From contig JAKSSA010000010.1 in assembly GCA_024403335.1 (NCBI GenBank), forward strand, positions 1 to 47,054: a stretch of DNA of 47,054 nucleotides. Direction: 5' to 3'. The stretch comes from Lachnospiraceae bacterium (GTDB lineage Bacteria; Bacillota; Clostridia; Lachnospirales; Lachnospiraceae). Below the pieces are notes generated by a model. That model made no database searches. It worked only from the letters and a program-made list of their open reading frames with translations, and was not told where the DNA came from. How positions within the stretch are numbered: position 1 is the first letter of the stretch; each line of letters starts with the position of its first letter. Below, one piece after another: positions 1-11,891 of the stretch. The position numbers were made by a program, and so were the translations under genes.

Positions 1-39
1 AAGATTCTCGAAACACTTAAGCCTTATATTATTGGCTAA
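1..39 (+). CDS. Possible C-terminal fragment of an unidentified plus-strand gene
   Basis: Frame 1 from the window edge reads KILETLKPYIIG and then a TAA stop. Two hairpins follow (48-65 and 83-106), the second with a T-run on the plus strand, as expected after a plus-strand gene convergent with thiI. Twelve codons are too few to name a family, and an open frame of this length can occur by chance. Confidence 0.25.
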   Translation, partial: KILETLKPYIIG

Positions 40-47
40 TTGTTTAA

Positions 48-65
48 TCGCATCAAAGGATGCGA
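48..65. other. Small hairpin, 7-bp stem
   Basis: TCGCATC (48-54) pairs with GATGCGA (59-65) across the loop AAAG. It lies in the convergent gap at the left edge. There is no clean U-tract on either side, so it may be an accessory 3'-end structure rather than a terminator. Confidence 0.3.
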
Positions 66-82
66 ACTTTATTAGAAATTAC

Positions 83-110
83 ATCCGCACTCTTTCGAGT
101 GCGGATTTTT
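83..110. terminator. Rho-independent terminator between convergent genes
   Basis: ATCCGCACTC (83-92) pairs perfectly with GAGTGCGGAT (97-106) around a TTTC loop. On the plus strand it is followed by TTTTT, a good terminator for a gene entering from the left. On the minus strand it lies just past the thiI stop and is followed by the weaker GTAATTTC, so it may work in both directions. Confidence 0.75.
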
Positions 111-112
111 CA

Positions 113-1288
113 TTATATCTCAATAATTTCAACTGTATCAATAGCTGTCTTAACAAGCTCTTCCATCTTCTCTCCAAGCTTCTTCTCACTTTTTTCAATA
201 GCCTGTAAAGTAGGCTTTGTAACAGGATGTTTAGCAACAAAGATTGTGCAGCAATCCTCGAAAGGAAGAATTGAAGTTTCAAAGGTTCCAATCTTTTCTG
301 AAATATCAATAATGTCCTGCTTATCAAATGCTATCAGAGGACGATAAACCGGCAAAGTACAAACTGCATTGGTAGTTAATAAGCTCTGCATTGTCTGACT
401 TGCAACCTGTCCAATACTTTCACCTGTAACTAATCCGATACACTGATCTTTATTTGCAAAATGTTCTGCTATCATCATCATATATCTTCTCATAATAATT
501 GTAAGTTCATCATGAGGACAGGTTTCATAGATATGAAGCTGAACATCTGTAAAATTAACAACATGAAGCTTTATATGGCCTGTATATTTGCTGATAATCT
601 TTGCAAGATCAATAACCTTTTCCTTAGCTCTCTCACTTGTATAAGGAGGTGCATGAAAATATGTAGCTTCAATTGTAACGCCACGCTTAGCTATCATATA
701 TCCTGCAACAGGGCTGTCAATACCACCTGAAAGCAAAAGCATTGCTTTACCACTAGTTCCAAGAGGCATTCCACCTGCGCCCTTTATTTCAGTTGAATAT
801 ACATATGCATCATTTCTTATTTCTATCGTAATCTTTTCCTGAGGATTTTTAACATCAACTTTTAATGTAGGGAAATTGTCAAGCAAAACCTCACCTAAAT
901 TTACACATATTTCAGGCGAAGTGATTGGATAGTGCTTGTCACCTCTTTTGCAAAATACCTTAAAGGTAAAATCAAAGGATGAGTAGTTCTCCTTCATATA
1001 CTCTACTGCACCTTTTGCAATATCTTCCCATTCTCTTGATTTTAATCTTACGGCAGGGCAAATAGCTGTTATACCAAATACATGCTGAAGTGCATCAATT
1101 ACTTCGTCATAATCATAATCTGACAATGCCTCAACAAAGACTCTGCCTTCTTCTTTTTTAACCAGAAATTCACCGCATTCCTTCAAATGCAATGAAATCT
1201 GATCACAAAGTTTATCTTCAAAAATAAAACGATTTTTCCCCTTTAAGCTGATTTCAGAATATTTAACTATAAATGCCTTGTAAACCAT
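113..1288 (-). CDS. thiI: tRNA 4-thiouridine synthase / thiamine sulfurtransferase ThiI
   Basis: ThiI adenylates U8 of tRNA and inserts sulfur to make 4-thiouridine, and in many bacteria also supplies sulfur for thiamine thiazole. At 391 aa it matches the Firmicute form without a C-terminal rhodanese domain. The N-terminal half (about 1-165) is the ferredoxin-like/THUMP part. The PP-loop ATP-binding motif SGGIDSP lies at 187-193, and an EDCCT motif lies near residue 345. The ATG is preceded by AGGAAGG. The upstream gene is a NifS-like cysteine desulfurase ending 11 bp away, the sulfur-donor pairing known for B. subtilis ThiI and NifZ. It is the last gene of the block and is followed by a terminator hairpin. 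Confidence 0.95.
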   Translation of the reverse strand: MVYKAFIVKYSEISLKGKNRFIFEDKLCDQISLHLKECGEFLVKKEEGRVFVEALSDYDYDEVIDALQHVFGITAICPAVRLKSREWEDIAKGAVEYMKENYSSFDFTFKVFCKRGDKHYPITSPEICVNLGEVLLDNFPTLKVDVKNPQEKITIEIRNDAYVYSTEIKGAGGMPLGTSGKAMLLLSGGIDSPVAGYMIAKRGVTIEATYFHAPPYTSERAKEKVIDLAKIISKYTGHIKLHVVNFTDVQLHIYETCPHDELTIIMRRYMMMIAEHFANKDQCIGLVTGESIGQVASQTMQSLLTTNAVCTLPVYRPLIAFDKQDIIDISEKIGTFETSILPFEDCCTIFVAKHPVTKPTLQAIEKSEKKLGEKMEELVKTAIDTVEIIEI

Positions 1289-1299
1289 TGTTATCCTTC

Positions 1300-2466
1300 C
1301 TATCTTCTCGTAAAGCGTCTAAGTACCGGCAATAAAGCCTTCAGTTCATCAATTACGCAGTCTATTTCTTCTTTTGTTGTATATATGGAAAAGCTGAATC
1401 TCAATGTTGAATCAAGCAGTTCCTTCTTTACTCCAATAGCTTTCAAAGTTCCGCTTATCGCAGGATGATTTGAAGAGCAGGCAGAACCTGACGAAACATA
1501 TATACCTTTTTCCTCAAGTGCATGAAGTAAAACTTCACTTCTTACTTTATCAAAGCTTACTGACAAAACGTGCGGTGCTGTTTCAAGCACTGAATTCTCA
1601 GGAATACCATTAACTGAAGCGCCTTCAACCTCTTCTAATCTTTTTATGAAATGTTTTTTAACCTCATACATGGAATTAACATTTTCGTCAAAAGAATCAA
1701 ACATCTTTTTAACAGCAAGCCCAAGTCCTGCGATGGCAGGAACATTTTCCGTTCCCGATCTCATTCCTTTTTGCTGCTCACCGCCATATATAATGGGTTT
1801 TATTTTAGTTTTATTTTTAATATATAAAAATCCGCTTCCCTTAGGGCCATATATTTTATGCCCGCTGACACTCATCATGTCAATCATTGCATTTTTAGGC
1901 ACAATCTTTACTTTACCAAAGGACTGTATGGCATCTACAAAAAATAAAACTTCAGGATTGATGCTCTTAGCTTCCTTACCAATGCGCTCAATATCATTTA
2001 TTGAACCGATTTCGTTATTAACATGCATCACTGCAATAAGTATTGTATCACTTCTTACAGCCTTTATTAATGCATCGACATCCACATGCCCATATTTGTC
2101 AGTTCCAATATAAGTTACCTCAAAACCATTATCTTCAAGAAAAAATAAAGGATTATAAACTGACGCATGTTCAATTCTTGTAGAAATAATATGCATACCC
2201 TTGCGCTTATTTGCATAGGCAGCACCAATTAATGCAGTATTATTTGATTCCGTTCCGCCTGAAGTAAAAACAATTTCGCTACCTTCGCACTTTAAAACCT
2301 TGCATATGCGTTCTTTAGCTTCTTTTATATATTTTTCCGCATGTAATCCAAGTAAATGCTTTGAAGAAGGATTTCCGTAATCTTCAAGCATTACTTTATT
2401 CATAAGTTCAACAACTTCCCTGTCGGTTCTTGTTGTTGCTGCATTATCAAGATATATCTCGCGCAT
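1300..2466 (-). CDS. Cysteine desulfurase (NifS/NifZ-like), sulfur donor for ThiI
   Basis: A PLP-dependent aminotransferase-fold enzyme that converts cysteine to alanine and carries the sulfur as a persulfide. It shows the N-terminal YLDNAATT, the histidine of RIEHAS, the PLP-lysine motif SGHKIYGPKG and the catalytic-cysteine loop SSGSACSSN. I chose the ATG at 2466 (388 aa) because it gives the family-typical start MREIYLDNAATT and follows GGAAGAG. An in-frame TTG at 2499 would overlap rsmE by 20 bp. The position directly before thiI implies that it feeds ThiI; a role in Fe-S assembly is possible but not indicated, as no iscU neighbour is visible. Confidence 0.92.
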   Translation of the reverse strand: MREIYLDNAATTRTDREVVELMNKVMLEDYGNPSSKHLLGLHAEKYIKEAKERICKVLKCEGSEIVFTSGGTESNNTALIGAAYANKRKGMHIISTRIEHASVYNPLFFLEDNGFEVTYIGTDKYGHVDVDALIKAVRSDTILIAVMHVNNEIGSINDIERIGKEAKSINPEVLFFVDAIQSFGKVKIVPKNAMIDMMSVSGHKIYGPKGSGFLYIKNKTKIKPIIYGGEQQKGMRSGTENVPAIAGLGLAVKKMFDSFDENVNSMYEVKKHFIKRLEEVEGASVNGIPENSVLETAPHVLSVSFDKVRSEVLLHALEEKGIYVSSGSACSSNHPAISGTLKAIGVKKELLDSTLRFSFSIYTTKEEIDCVIDELKALLPVLRRFTRR

Positions 2467-2479
2467 TTTCTCTTCCGTT

Positions 2480-3235
2480 TCAAACTTTACTGTTTTCAAG
2501 TTCCTTTGTCATCATAATATAAGAAAGAATTGCTAATCCTGCTGTTTCGGTTCTAAGAATTCTCTTTCCCAAAGTAACCGGTTTTATTCCTTCATTGATT
2601 GCTTTTTCAATTTCAATTTCTTCAAATCCGCCCTCAGGCCCAATAAAGACAGAAATGCTTTTAGCCTTTCCTATTCCAGACATTATTTCTTTGGTATCAG
2701 ATATATTATCTGCCTTTTCATAAGGTATCATCGCGATTTCATCATCTTTAGCAGCCTTTAATGCTTCTTCAAAAGTCATTAAAGGTTCAACAACCGGAAT
2801 AATTCCACGACCTGACTGTTTAGCAGCACTTTCAGATATTGCATTAAAACGCTCAAGTTTGGATAGTTCTTTCTTTTTATCCTCTATCTTAACAATTACG
2901 CGTTTAGTCATAACAGGAACTATTCTTGTAACCCCAAGTTCAACTGCCTTCTGAATAATAAGCTCCATCTTATCCTTTTTAGGAAATCCCTGATACAAAG
3001 TTATTCTTGCAGGAAGCTCAGTCGTTGTTTCGAACCTGTCAATTATAGTAAGTCTGACCTCATTTTGCAAGAAAAGATTAATCTCGCACTCATAATCCTG
3101 CCCTAAAGCATCACAAACAGTTAAATGCTCACCAATTTTCATACGAAGGACATTTTTAATATGATTAAAGTCTCCACCTTTTATAACTATTTCGTCATCA
3201 CCAATATTCTCTTTCTCTGTATAAAAACGCGGCAT
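2480..3235 (-). CDS. rsmE: 16S rRNA m3U1498 methyltransferase RsmE
   Basis: A SPOUT-class SAM-dependent methyltransferase acting on U1498 of 16S rRNA in the 30S subunit. The 251-aa length is typical. Visible family features are NHIKNVLRM near the N-terminus (PUA-like part), the knot motif FIGPEGGF, and LGKRILRTETAG near the C-terminus, which forms the SAM-binding knot. It follows prmA with a 6-bp gap, the standard Firmicute order dnaJ-prmA-rsmE, and so is probably co-transcribed with it. Confidence 0.95.
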   Translation of the reverse strand: MPRFYTEKENIGDDEIVIKGGDFNHIKNVLRMKIGEHLTVCDALGQDYECEINLFLQNEVRLTIIDRFETTTELPARITLYQGFPKKDKMELIIQKAVELGVTRIVPVMTKRVIVKIEDKKKELSKLERFNAISESAAKQSGRGIIPVVEPLMTFEEALKAAKDDEIAMIPYEKADNISDTKEIMSGIGKAKSISVFIGPEGGFEEIEIEKAINEGIKPVTLGKRILRTETAGLAILSYIMMTKELENSKV

Positions 3236-3241
3236 ATTACC

Positions 3242-4192
3242 TCACTTCTTTACTGCAGCATAACTTACCCAGTCATTCATCCATACTTCGTTCACTATTT
3301 CGAAACCGTTTTTCAATAAAGCGTCTTTAACTTCTTCTGCTTTGATATTAATAATTCCTGAGGAAATAAAAACTCCATCCTTTGCCATATACTTACTAAC
3401 TACTCCTGACAAGGGAATAATTACATCAGCTAAGATATTAGCAACTACTAAATCATAGCCTTCTTTTGGCATCGGACACTCTTCTGAAGGATTTAATACA
3501 TCAGCTTTTAAAAATTCTATCATTCCTTCAAGACCATTCTTTGCAGCATTCTCATAGGCTACTTTAACAGCAATTTCATCAATATCAGAGCCAACCACCC
3601 TTGAAGCACCAAGTTTTTTTGAAATAATGGAAAGAATACCACTGCCTGTACCTAAATCAAGTACAGTTGAGCCTTCTTTAATATATTTCCTGATATTTGA
3701 TATACAAAGACGAGTAGTTTCATGAGAACCGGTTCCAAAAGCAGTACCCGGATCGATTTCAATTATGAGATCATTTTCATTACTTATATTATCCTCTGTC
3801 CAGCTTGGATGTATTACTATGTTATCATCAACCCTGAAAGTTTTAAAAAACTGTTTCCAATTATCCTGCCAGTCCTCATCCCTTACACTTTCAGTTTTAA
3901 GTTCAAGCGACCCACAGTCAACAAAATCTTTAAGTTCTTCTGCATTCTTAAGAATTTCCATTCTCAATTCTTCGACATCCTTTTCAGGCTCTATATAAAA
4001 CCTCAATTCTGCCAAACCATCATCTTCAGGTAACTCAGGCAAAATATCTATAAACATTCTTTTTTTATCTGCCTCAGTAAGAGGTATTTTATCAACCGTT
4101 TCAACACCGTCAATGCCCATTCCAAGAAGCATATCTACAACTAAATCACTTGCAATTTCAGTTGTAGTCAGTGAACATTTTGTCCAATTCAT
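3242..4192 (-). CDS. prmA: Ribosomal protein L11 methyltransferase PrmA
   Basis: Class I SAM-dependent methyltransferase that modifies ribosomal protein L11. The SAM motif VLDLGTGSGILSI, the PrmA-specific GTAFGTGSHETTRLC just before it, and the catalytic-region VVANILADV are all visible. The start at ATG 4192 (316 aa) follows GGAGG by 10 nt. An in-frame TTG 42 bp further upstream would run towards the dnaJ terminator hairpin. The gene lies 74 bp downstream of dnaJ and is separated from it by that hairpin. Confidence 0.95.
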   Translation of the reverse strand: MNWTKCSLTTTEIASDLVVDMLLGMGIDGVETVDKIPLTEADKKRMFIDILPELPEDDGLAELRFYIEPEKDVEELRMEILKNAEELKDFVDCGSLELKTESVRDEDWQDNWKQFFKTFRVDDNIVIHPSWTEDNISNENDLIIEIDPGTAFGTGSHETTRLCISNIRKYIKEGSTVLDLGTGSGILSIISKKLGASRVVGSDIDEIAVKVAYENAAKNGLEGMIEFLKADVLNPSEECPMPKEGYDLVVANILADVIIPLSGVVSKYMAKDGVFISSGIINIKAEEVKDALLKNGFEIVNEVWMNDWVSYAAVKK

Positions 4193-4238
4193 CTTACTTA
4201 ATCCTCCAAATTCAACACTTAGGTTTATAAACAACTTA

Positions 4239-4259
4239 AGCCTCCCCTTTCGGGAGGCT
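4239..4259 (-). terminator. Hairpin after dnaJ
   Basis: AGCCTCCC (4239-4246) pairs with GGGAGGCT (4252-4259). Read on the minus strand it follows the dnaJ stop and is trailed by TAAGTTGTTTAT, a poor U-tract. It probably gives partial termination, letting some chaperone transcripts continue into prmA. Confidence 0.55.
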
Positions 4260-4266
4260 GTAATTG

Positions 4267-5397
4267 TTATCTTCTGCCTTTCTTGTTAGACTTTCCATCC
4301 GGGTTACTTAATTCTTCAAACTTCTCAAGCAGCTCTTTTTGTTCTTTGCTTAATTTTTCAGGAACCTTAAGCACCAAAGTAACATAATGGTCACCCCTGA
4401 AAGATGGATTGCCAATTTTCTGTATGCCTTTATTTCTTAATCTGACTCTGGTATTAGGCTGGGTACCCGGTCTTATATCATATTCGACCTTTCCGTCAAT
4501 GGTGTCGATAATAATCGTTCCACCTAAAGCAGCTTCAGTAAAGGACATTGTAACTTCTGAATAAACATCCATTCCGTCACGTTCAAAAGTATTACTTGCA
4601 GCTACAGAAACTGAAACAAGCAAATCGCCTGTCTGACCTCCATTTATTCCAGGCTCGCCAAAGCCTGAAAGTCTTATAGACTGTCCATCATCAATACCAG
4701 CCGGGATTTTAACAGCTATAGTCTTCTTTTCGTTCTGGAAGCCTGTTCCATTGCAGTCACGACACTTTTCTTTAATAATTTTACCTTTACCGCGGCATTC
4801 AGGACAATCCTGTACTGTCTGAGTAGTGCCAAATAAACTTCTCTGCTGGAATACTATTCTTCCCTTACCATCACACTGCTTACACTTTGTAACTTCAGAG
4901 CCTTTTTTCGCACCACTTCCGTTACATTCAGGGCAAATCTTTCTTGTGTTTACCTGAACTTCACGCTCAACACCAAAGCAAGCCTCTTCGAAAGAGATCT
5001 TTACTGATACTCTCTTGTCTTCGCCGCGTCTTGGTGCATTAGGATCGCTTCGTCTTGAAGAACTGCCACCAAATATAGAACTAAAAATATCGCCAATATC
5101 ATCGAAACCTGAGAAACCTGAAAAACCGTCAAAGCCAAATCCGCCGCCACCACCAGCGCCACCTTGTTCAAAGGCAGCATGTCCGTATTTGTCGTATTGG
5201 CTTTTCTTTGCAGGATCACTTAAAACAGCATATGCTTCATTAACTTCCTTAAATTTTTCTTCTGCTTCTTTATTTCCTGGATTAGCATCGGGATGGTATT
5301 TTTTTGCTTCACGACGATAAGCCTTCTTGATTTCATCATCTGTCGCGCCTTTTGCTATACCAAGCACCTCATAATAATCTCTTTTGTTCTCTGCCAT
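4267..5397 (-). CDS. dnaJ: Chaperone protein DnaJ (Hsp40)
   Basis: Co-chaperone that delivers unfolded proteins to DnaK and stimulates its ATPase. Domains in order: J domain (about 1-70, HPD at 35-37), Gly/Phe-rich linker (about 78-112), zinc domain with four CxxCxGxG repeats (about 155-220), then the C-terminal substrate-binding barrels. The full 376-aa length is typical. AGAGG lies upstream of the ATG. It is the last gene of the hrcA-grpE-dnaK-dnaJ operon. Confidence 0.98.
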   Translation of the reverse strand: MAENKRDYYEVLGIAKGATDDEIKKAYRREAKKYHPDANPGNKEAEEKFKEVNEAYAVLSDPAKKSQYDKYGHAAFEQGGAGGGGGFGFDGFSGFSGFDDIGDIFSSIFGGSSSRRSDPNAPRRGEDKRVSVKISFEEACFGVEREVQVNTRKICPECNGSGAKKGSEVTKCKQCDGKGRIVFQQRSLFGTTQTVQDCPECRGKGKIIKEKCRDCNGTGFQNEKKTIAVKIPAGIDDGQSIRLSGFGEPGINGGQTGDLLVSVSVAASNTFERDGMDVYSEVTMSFTEAALGGTIIIDTIDGKVEYDIRPGTQPNTRVRLRNKGIQKIGNPSFRGDHYVTLVLKVPEKLSKEQKELLEKFEELSNPDGKSNKKGRR

Positions 5398-5457
5398 ATT
5401 AAACCTCTTATTTTGCCTTTATCTACTCAAAAAATATCAAAAAGCAAATTCTGAATA

Positions 5458-5479
5458 CAGGGGGATTATACTCCCCCTG
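5458..5479 (-). other. Strong intercistronic hairpin between dnaK and dnaJ
   Basis: CAGGGGGA (5458-5465) pairs with TCCCCCTG (5472-5479). On the minus strand it lies after the dnaK stop, but the following sequence (TATTCAGAATTTG) has no U-tract at its base. It is more likely an mRNA processing or stability element, or a weak attenuator that lowers dnaJ relative to dnaK, than a full terminator. Confidence 0.5.
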
Positions 5480-5494
5480 CACCCTTCATATAAA

Positions 5495-8016
<2,522 letters not shown>

Positions 8017-8031
8017 CTCAAGCCTCCCATA

Positions 8032-9060
8032 TTACTTATCTTTATTCTTCTTAAAAATCTCATCAAGCTGTGTGCGAAGAGAATGAAGTGTACCGGCAAC
8101 CTTGTCATAGTCCATTCTCTTAGGTCCTACGATACCTATTTTTCCATAAACACCATCTTCTATTTCGTAGGTAGTCGTAATTACTGAACAATCTCTCATT
8201 GCATCCAAAGGCATCTCATCACCAATCTGAATATGAATTCCTTTGTCCTCACCATCGTTTTGAACAAGCTTTTCAATTTCACCTTTATCCTCAATGGCAT
8301 ATAAAAGCTCAGTTGTTCTCTGTCTGTCACCAAGTTCAGGATAACGAAGAATGTTGGTCGCACCAGATGTATAAATCTGCACTCTTTCTTCTTCATTAAT
8401 GGCCCTTGCCACTACATCAAGAATCTCATTAACCACATCTCCCAAACCTTCAGCCTGTGCTTTTATCTGGCTTATTATCTCAAGTGTTATTTCCTCTAAA
8501 TCTCTTCCCTGTAAGAAGGAGTTCAAAATAAGATTAAGCTTAACCAGATTTTCCTTCGTTATGGATTCTTTAGTATTAATAACCTTGTTTTTAACAACAT
8601 TACCTTCTATAAGCATTACGCATATGATTTGATTTTCATCAACATCCGTAAGCTGTATAAACTTAACTTTTTTACTTCTGTACTTAGGTCCTGTAACCAA
8701 TGAAGTATATTTTGTATTATTTGCAAGAATTTTAGCTACCTGTTCAAGCAAACTTTCCATCTTGTCTGCCTTTTCCTTAAGCACTTCCTTCATTTCATCT
8801 ATTTCTTGCACTTTTGCTTCCATCATCGTATCAACATACAATCTGTAGCCTTTATCAGATGGAATTCTTCCTGCGGAAGTATGAGGTTGGAAAATATAAC
8901 CCATCTCTTCCAAATCTGCCATTTCATTTCTTATTGTGGCCGAAGAAAGATTTAAATCCGTATACTTGGAAATCGTTCTGGAACCTACGGGTTCACCTGT
9001 TTCAAGATAATTCTTAACTACGGCATAAAGTATTGCTTTTTTTCTTTCGTCAAGTTCCAT
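8032..9060 (-). CDS. hrcA: Heat-inducible transcription repressor HrcA
   Basis: Repressor that binds CIRCE and is kept active by GroEL. It has an N-terminal winged helix (MELDERKKAIL to SAGRIPSDKGYR, with LSSATIRNEMADLEEMGY as the recognition region) followed by a GAF-like domain and a dimerisation insert. The start at ATG 9060 (342 aa, the family norm) is preceded by AGAGGAAAGG. An in-frame ATG at 9093 lies inside the CIRCE operator, so it is not the start. It is first in the chaperone operon and therefore autoregulated. Confidence 0.97.
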   Translation of the reverse strand: MELDERKKAILYAVVKNYLETGEPVGSRTISKYTDLNLSSATIRNEMADLEEMGYIFQPHTSAGRIPSDKGYRLYVDTMMEAKVQEIDEMKEVLKEKADKMESLLEQVAKILANNTKYTSLVTGPKYRSKKVKFIQLTDVDENQIICVMLIEGNVVKNKVINTKESITKENLVKLNLILNSFLQGRDLEEITLEIISQIKAQAEGLGDVVNEILDVVARAINEEERVQIYTSGATNILRYPELGDRQRTTELLYAIEDKGEIEKLVQNDGEDKGIHIQIGDEMPLDAMRDCSVITTTYEIEDGVYGKIGIVGPKRMDYDKVAGTLHSLRTQLDEIFKKNKDK

Positions 9061-9082
9061 AACCTTTCCTCTCTTTTCCTTG

Positions 9083-9109
9083 TTAGCACTCATTCGTTTC
9101 GAGTGCTAA
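9083..9109 (-). promoter_or_regulatory. CIRCE operator (HrcA-binding site)
   Basis: A perfect TTAGCACTC-N9-GAGTGCTAA inverted repeat, identical to the CIRCE consensus. It lies between the hrcA promoter and the hrcA start codon, so HrcA would block transcription of hrcA-grpE-dnaK-dnaJ. Confidence 0.98.
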
Positions 9110-9121
9110 TCAACTGTGCAT

Positions 9122-9150
9122 ATATTAATCCTTTCCAAGAAGAATGTCAA
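9122..9150 (-). promoter_or_regulatory. Sigma-A promoter of the hrcA operon
   Basis: On the minus strand TTGACA (9145-9150), a 17-nt spacer, then TAATAT (9122-9127). The predicted start point is a few bases before CIRCE, the usual arrangement in Firmicutes. Confidence 0.9.
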
Positions 9151-9250
9151 CACTTTTTCATTAAAAAAACATTAATATATCAAGAAAATATAAGATGTAT
9201 TAAAAAAAACGTTACAGTAATATTTAATCAACCATAAAGCTATACTATAA

Positions 9251-9285
9251 ATAAAAAACACCATAAACTTATGGTTTATGATGTT
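9251..9285 (-). terminator. Rho-independent terminator of pepT
   Basis: On the minus strand AACATCATAAAC pairs with GTTTATGGTGTT (one G-T pair; plus-strand arms 9274-9285 and 9257-9268) and is followed by TTTTTTATTTAT. It separates pepT from the hrcA operon. Confidence 0.85.
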
Positions 9286-9339
9286 CTTATAAAAATCATC
9301 TTATAACTAAAAAGTCACACTAATTTTAAAAATAAAGAT

Positions 9340-10551
9340 TTATTTGCATGCAAGCTTCACAAGCATATTGGCAATCTTATCAAGTGATTCAGCCGGAATA
9401 AATTCATATTTTCCATGGAAATTATAACCACCTGCGCAAAGATTCGGACAGGGAATTCCCATATATGAAAGTCTCGCACCATCCGTACCACCTCTGATAG
9501 GTACAATCTTAGGTACTATACCCATTTCTTCCATTACTGATTTAGCATCTTCAATAAGGAACATATGAGGTTCAACCTTTGCTTACATATTATAATAGCT
9601 GTCAGTTACATAACATTCGACTGTGCCTGAGCCATATTTTTCATTAAGGAAGTTCGCAGCGCTTTTAAATAAAGCTTTCTTTTTCTCAAACTTAGCACTG
9701 TCATGGTCTCTAATGATATACATAAAGTCAGCGCTTTCAACACTGCCCTTGCAATGATCAAGATGGAAAAAGCCTTCATATCCTTCTGTGTACTGGGGCT
9801 TTTCAGCTTCAGGCAACAGACTTTCAAATTCCATACCTAATAACATGGCATTAATCATTTTTCCTTTTGCATCACCAGGATGAATACTGCTTCCCTTTAT
9901 ATGAAGCTTACCAGTAGCTGCATTGAAATTCTCATATTCTATTTCGCCGATTGCGCCACCGTCTACAGTGTAAGCAAATTTTGCTCCAAAACCTTTGACA
10001 TTAAAATGATCAACACCTGCCCCCACTTCTTCATCAGGAGTAAAAGCAATCTGTATCTCTCTGTGTTTTATTTCAGGATGAGTCAAAAGAATTTCAGCCA
10101 TAGTCATGATTTCTGCTACTCCGGCCTTATCATCAGCGCCAAGTAAAGTAGTTCCGTCAGTAACTATCAAATCCTGTCCTTTCAAGTCAGAAAGATAAGG
10201 GAACATTGCTTCATCCATGAAAATCTCAAGCTCATCGTTAAGTACAATCTTTCCTCCTTGATATTTTTCAATTCTGGCCTTTACATTTTTTCCGGAAATA
10301 GCCGGAGAAGTATCAACATGTGCAACAAACCCCAATGAATATGCATCTGTTCCTCCCATATTCGAGGGAATAGTAGCATATACATAACCATAGTCATCCA
10401 TACGCACATTAAATGCGCCCATATCTTCAAGTTCAACTTTTAAAGCTTTCAAAAGTTCAAGCTGTTTTTCAGTACTTGGAAAAGTTATTGAATCATCTTC
10501 TGATTCAGTATCATATTTAATATAATTTAAAAAACGCTCAAGTGCAGTCAC
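9340..10551 (-). pseudogene. pepT: Peptidase T, interrupted by one in-frame stop codon
   Basis: PepT is a cytoplasmic two-metal (M20 family) aminotripeptidase of about 408 aa. The frame is continuous over 403 codons except for a TAA at 9585-9583, where relatives usually have a lysine (YYNM-stop-AKVEPHM). The N-terminal 322 residues contain the metal-site motifs AHVDTSP, GADDKAG, DEEVGAG and TVDGG. The C-terminal 79 codons hold the last metal histidine in GGYNFHGKYEF, so the truncated product should be inactive. The start is GTG 10551 with AGGAGG 6 nt upstream. A possible promoter is TTGTGC-17-GATATT in the gap to hemW. It could be a real nonsense mutation or a sequencing error. Confidence 0.9.
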
Positions 10552-10646
10552 TTTTTTCCTCCTGTATATCAGCTAAAATATTATCGCTAATTAATATCTT
10601 ACTTTTTGAATTAAAGCACAAACAATAATAAAAGTCTACAAAAATA

Positions 10647-11852
10647 CTACAAAAAATCGCAAAAAACCCGATTACTTACATCAAGTCCGAACTCTGAAAG
10701 TCTTATTACATCGTCTTTTGTTACTATAGTCCCATTTTTTATATTCTCTTTCAGTTCTTTTCCAAATACCTCTTCAATTTCTTTACCAAATTGTCTTCTA
10801 AACTCAGATTTCTTAATTCCTTCTGTCATTCTTAAACCAAGAATCATAAATTCTGACATTTTATCCTTTTTTGAAAGTACTTCTGTAACTTCATATAATC
10901 CATTACATAAAGCTAAGTCTTTAGCATTTTTGACACCATTTTCCAAAGCAACCGTTTTTTTAATTAAATCAGTCCATTTTAAATACTCTTTAATAAAAGC
11001 TGTGTTTGTCCTTCTCTCATTTCCAACAAGTGAGGAGGCCCCAAGCCCTACTCCTAAATATTCCTTTCCTGTCCAATACGAGCTATTATGCCGACTTTGG
11101 AAATTATGCTTTGAATAATTTGATATTTCATAACGATGATATCCATGCTTTTCCAAAATATCATTTGTCATTTTATAAAAAGCCCTGTCAGTATCTTCAT
11201 CCGGCAGAAAATCACCATTTGCATACTTTTCAAAAAATAAAGTTCCCTCTTCTATTATAAGTGAATATGAGGATATGTGTTCAGGCTCTAAGGAAATAAC
11301 AGTATTTAGTGTATTGAGATATTTTTCCTCTGTCTGATACGGCAAAGAACTTATAATATCAATATTTATGTTTTCAAAGCCTGCTTTTCTTGCGAAAGAA
11401 TAGGTATTTAAAAAATCTTCATAGGTATGTATTCTGCCCATTAATTTAAGTTCATCATCATTAACAGACTGTAATCCTATACTTAATCTGTTAAACCCAA
11501 TTTCCTTCATCCTTTTTAGCTTATCATAGTCAACTGTTCCGGGATTTACTTCAATTGTTGCCTCAAAAGTATCAAAATCGCATATGCCTTTTCTATCCTG
11601 ATTAATGGTCACTGCATCAAAAATAAGCTTCAAATCTTCTGTATCAAGTAATGACGGCGTTCCGCCACCAAAATATACAGTCTTAAGCTTGTGTGCATTA
11701 ATAAAGCTGCTGTAATATGAAATTTCTTCCAAAAGTGCCTTCACATAGGCTTTTCGTTCTTCTTTACAGGATGGAAATGAAAGAAAATCGCAGTAATTAC
11801 ATTTGCGCACACAAAAAGGAATGTGGACATATACGCCCAATTCCTTTTCCAT
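10647..11852 (-). CDS. hemW: Heme chaperone HemW (radical SAM, HemN-like)
   Basis: A radical-SAM protein formerly annotated as oxygen-independent coproporphyrinogen oxidase; HemW proteins act as heme-insertion chaperones. The [4Fe-4S] motif CVRKCNYC (CxxxCxxC) and the HemW-typical HNSSYW motif are both visible. I chose ATG 11852, giving MEKELGVYVHIPFC, the usual N-terminus. A TTG at 11891 directly after the hisS stop would add 13 residues; neither has a clear Shine-Dalgarno, so translational coupling to hisS is possible. The lepA/hemW/hrcA neighbourhood is conserved in Firmicutes. Confidence 0.93.
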   Translation of the reverse strand: MEKELGVYVHIPFCVRKCNYCDFLSFPSCKEERKAYVKALLEEISYYSSFINAHKLKTVYFGGGTPSLLDTEDLKLIFDAVTINQDRKGICDFDTFEATIEVNPGTVDYDKLKRMKEIGFNRLSIGLQSVNDDELKLMGRIHTYEDFLNTYSFARKAGFENINIDIISSLPYQTEEKYLNTLNTVISLEPEHISSYSLIIEEGTLFFEKYANGDFLPDEDTDRAFYKMTNDILEKHGYHRYEISNYSKHNFQSRHNSSYWTGKEYLGVGLGASSLVGNERRTNTAFIKEYLKWTDLIKKTVALENGVKNAKDLALCNGLYEVTEVLSKKDKMSEFMILGLRMTEGIKKSEFRRQFGKEIEEVFGKELKENIKNGTIVTKDDVIRLSEFGLDVSNRVFCDFL

Positions 11853-11891
11853 ATTTATAATATTCTGTTTTAATTCATTTTCCTTATTCAA

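Noticed and set aside
9091-9093. ATG at 9093 as the hrcA start
   Set aside because: It lies inside the CIRCE operator; the ATG at 9060 has the Shine-Dalgarno and gives the family length.
9583-9585. Recoding (selenocysteine or readthrough) at the pepT stop
   Set aside because: The codon is TAA, not TGA, and PepT has a lysine there; plain nonsense mutation or sequencing error is simpler.
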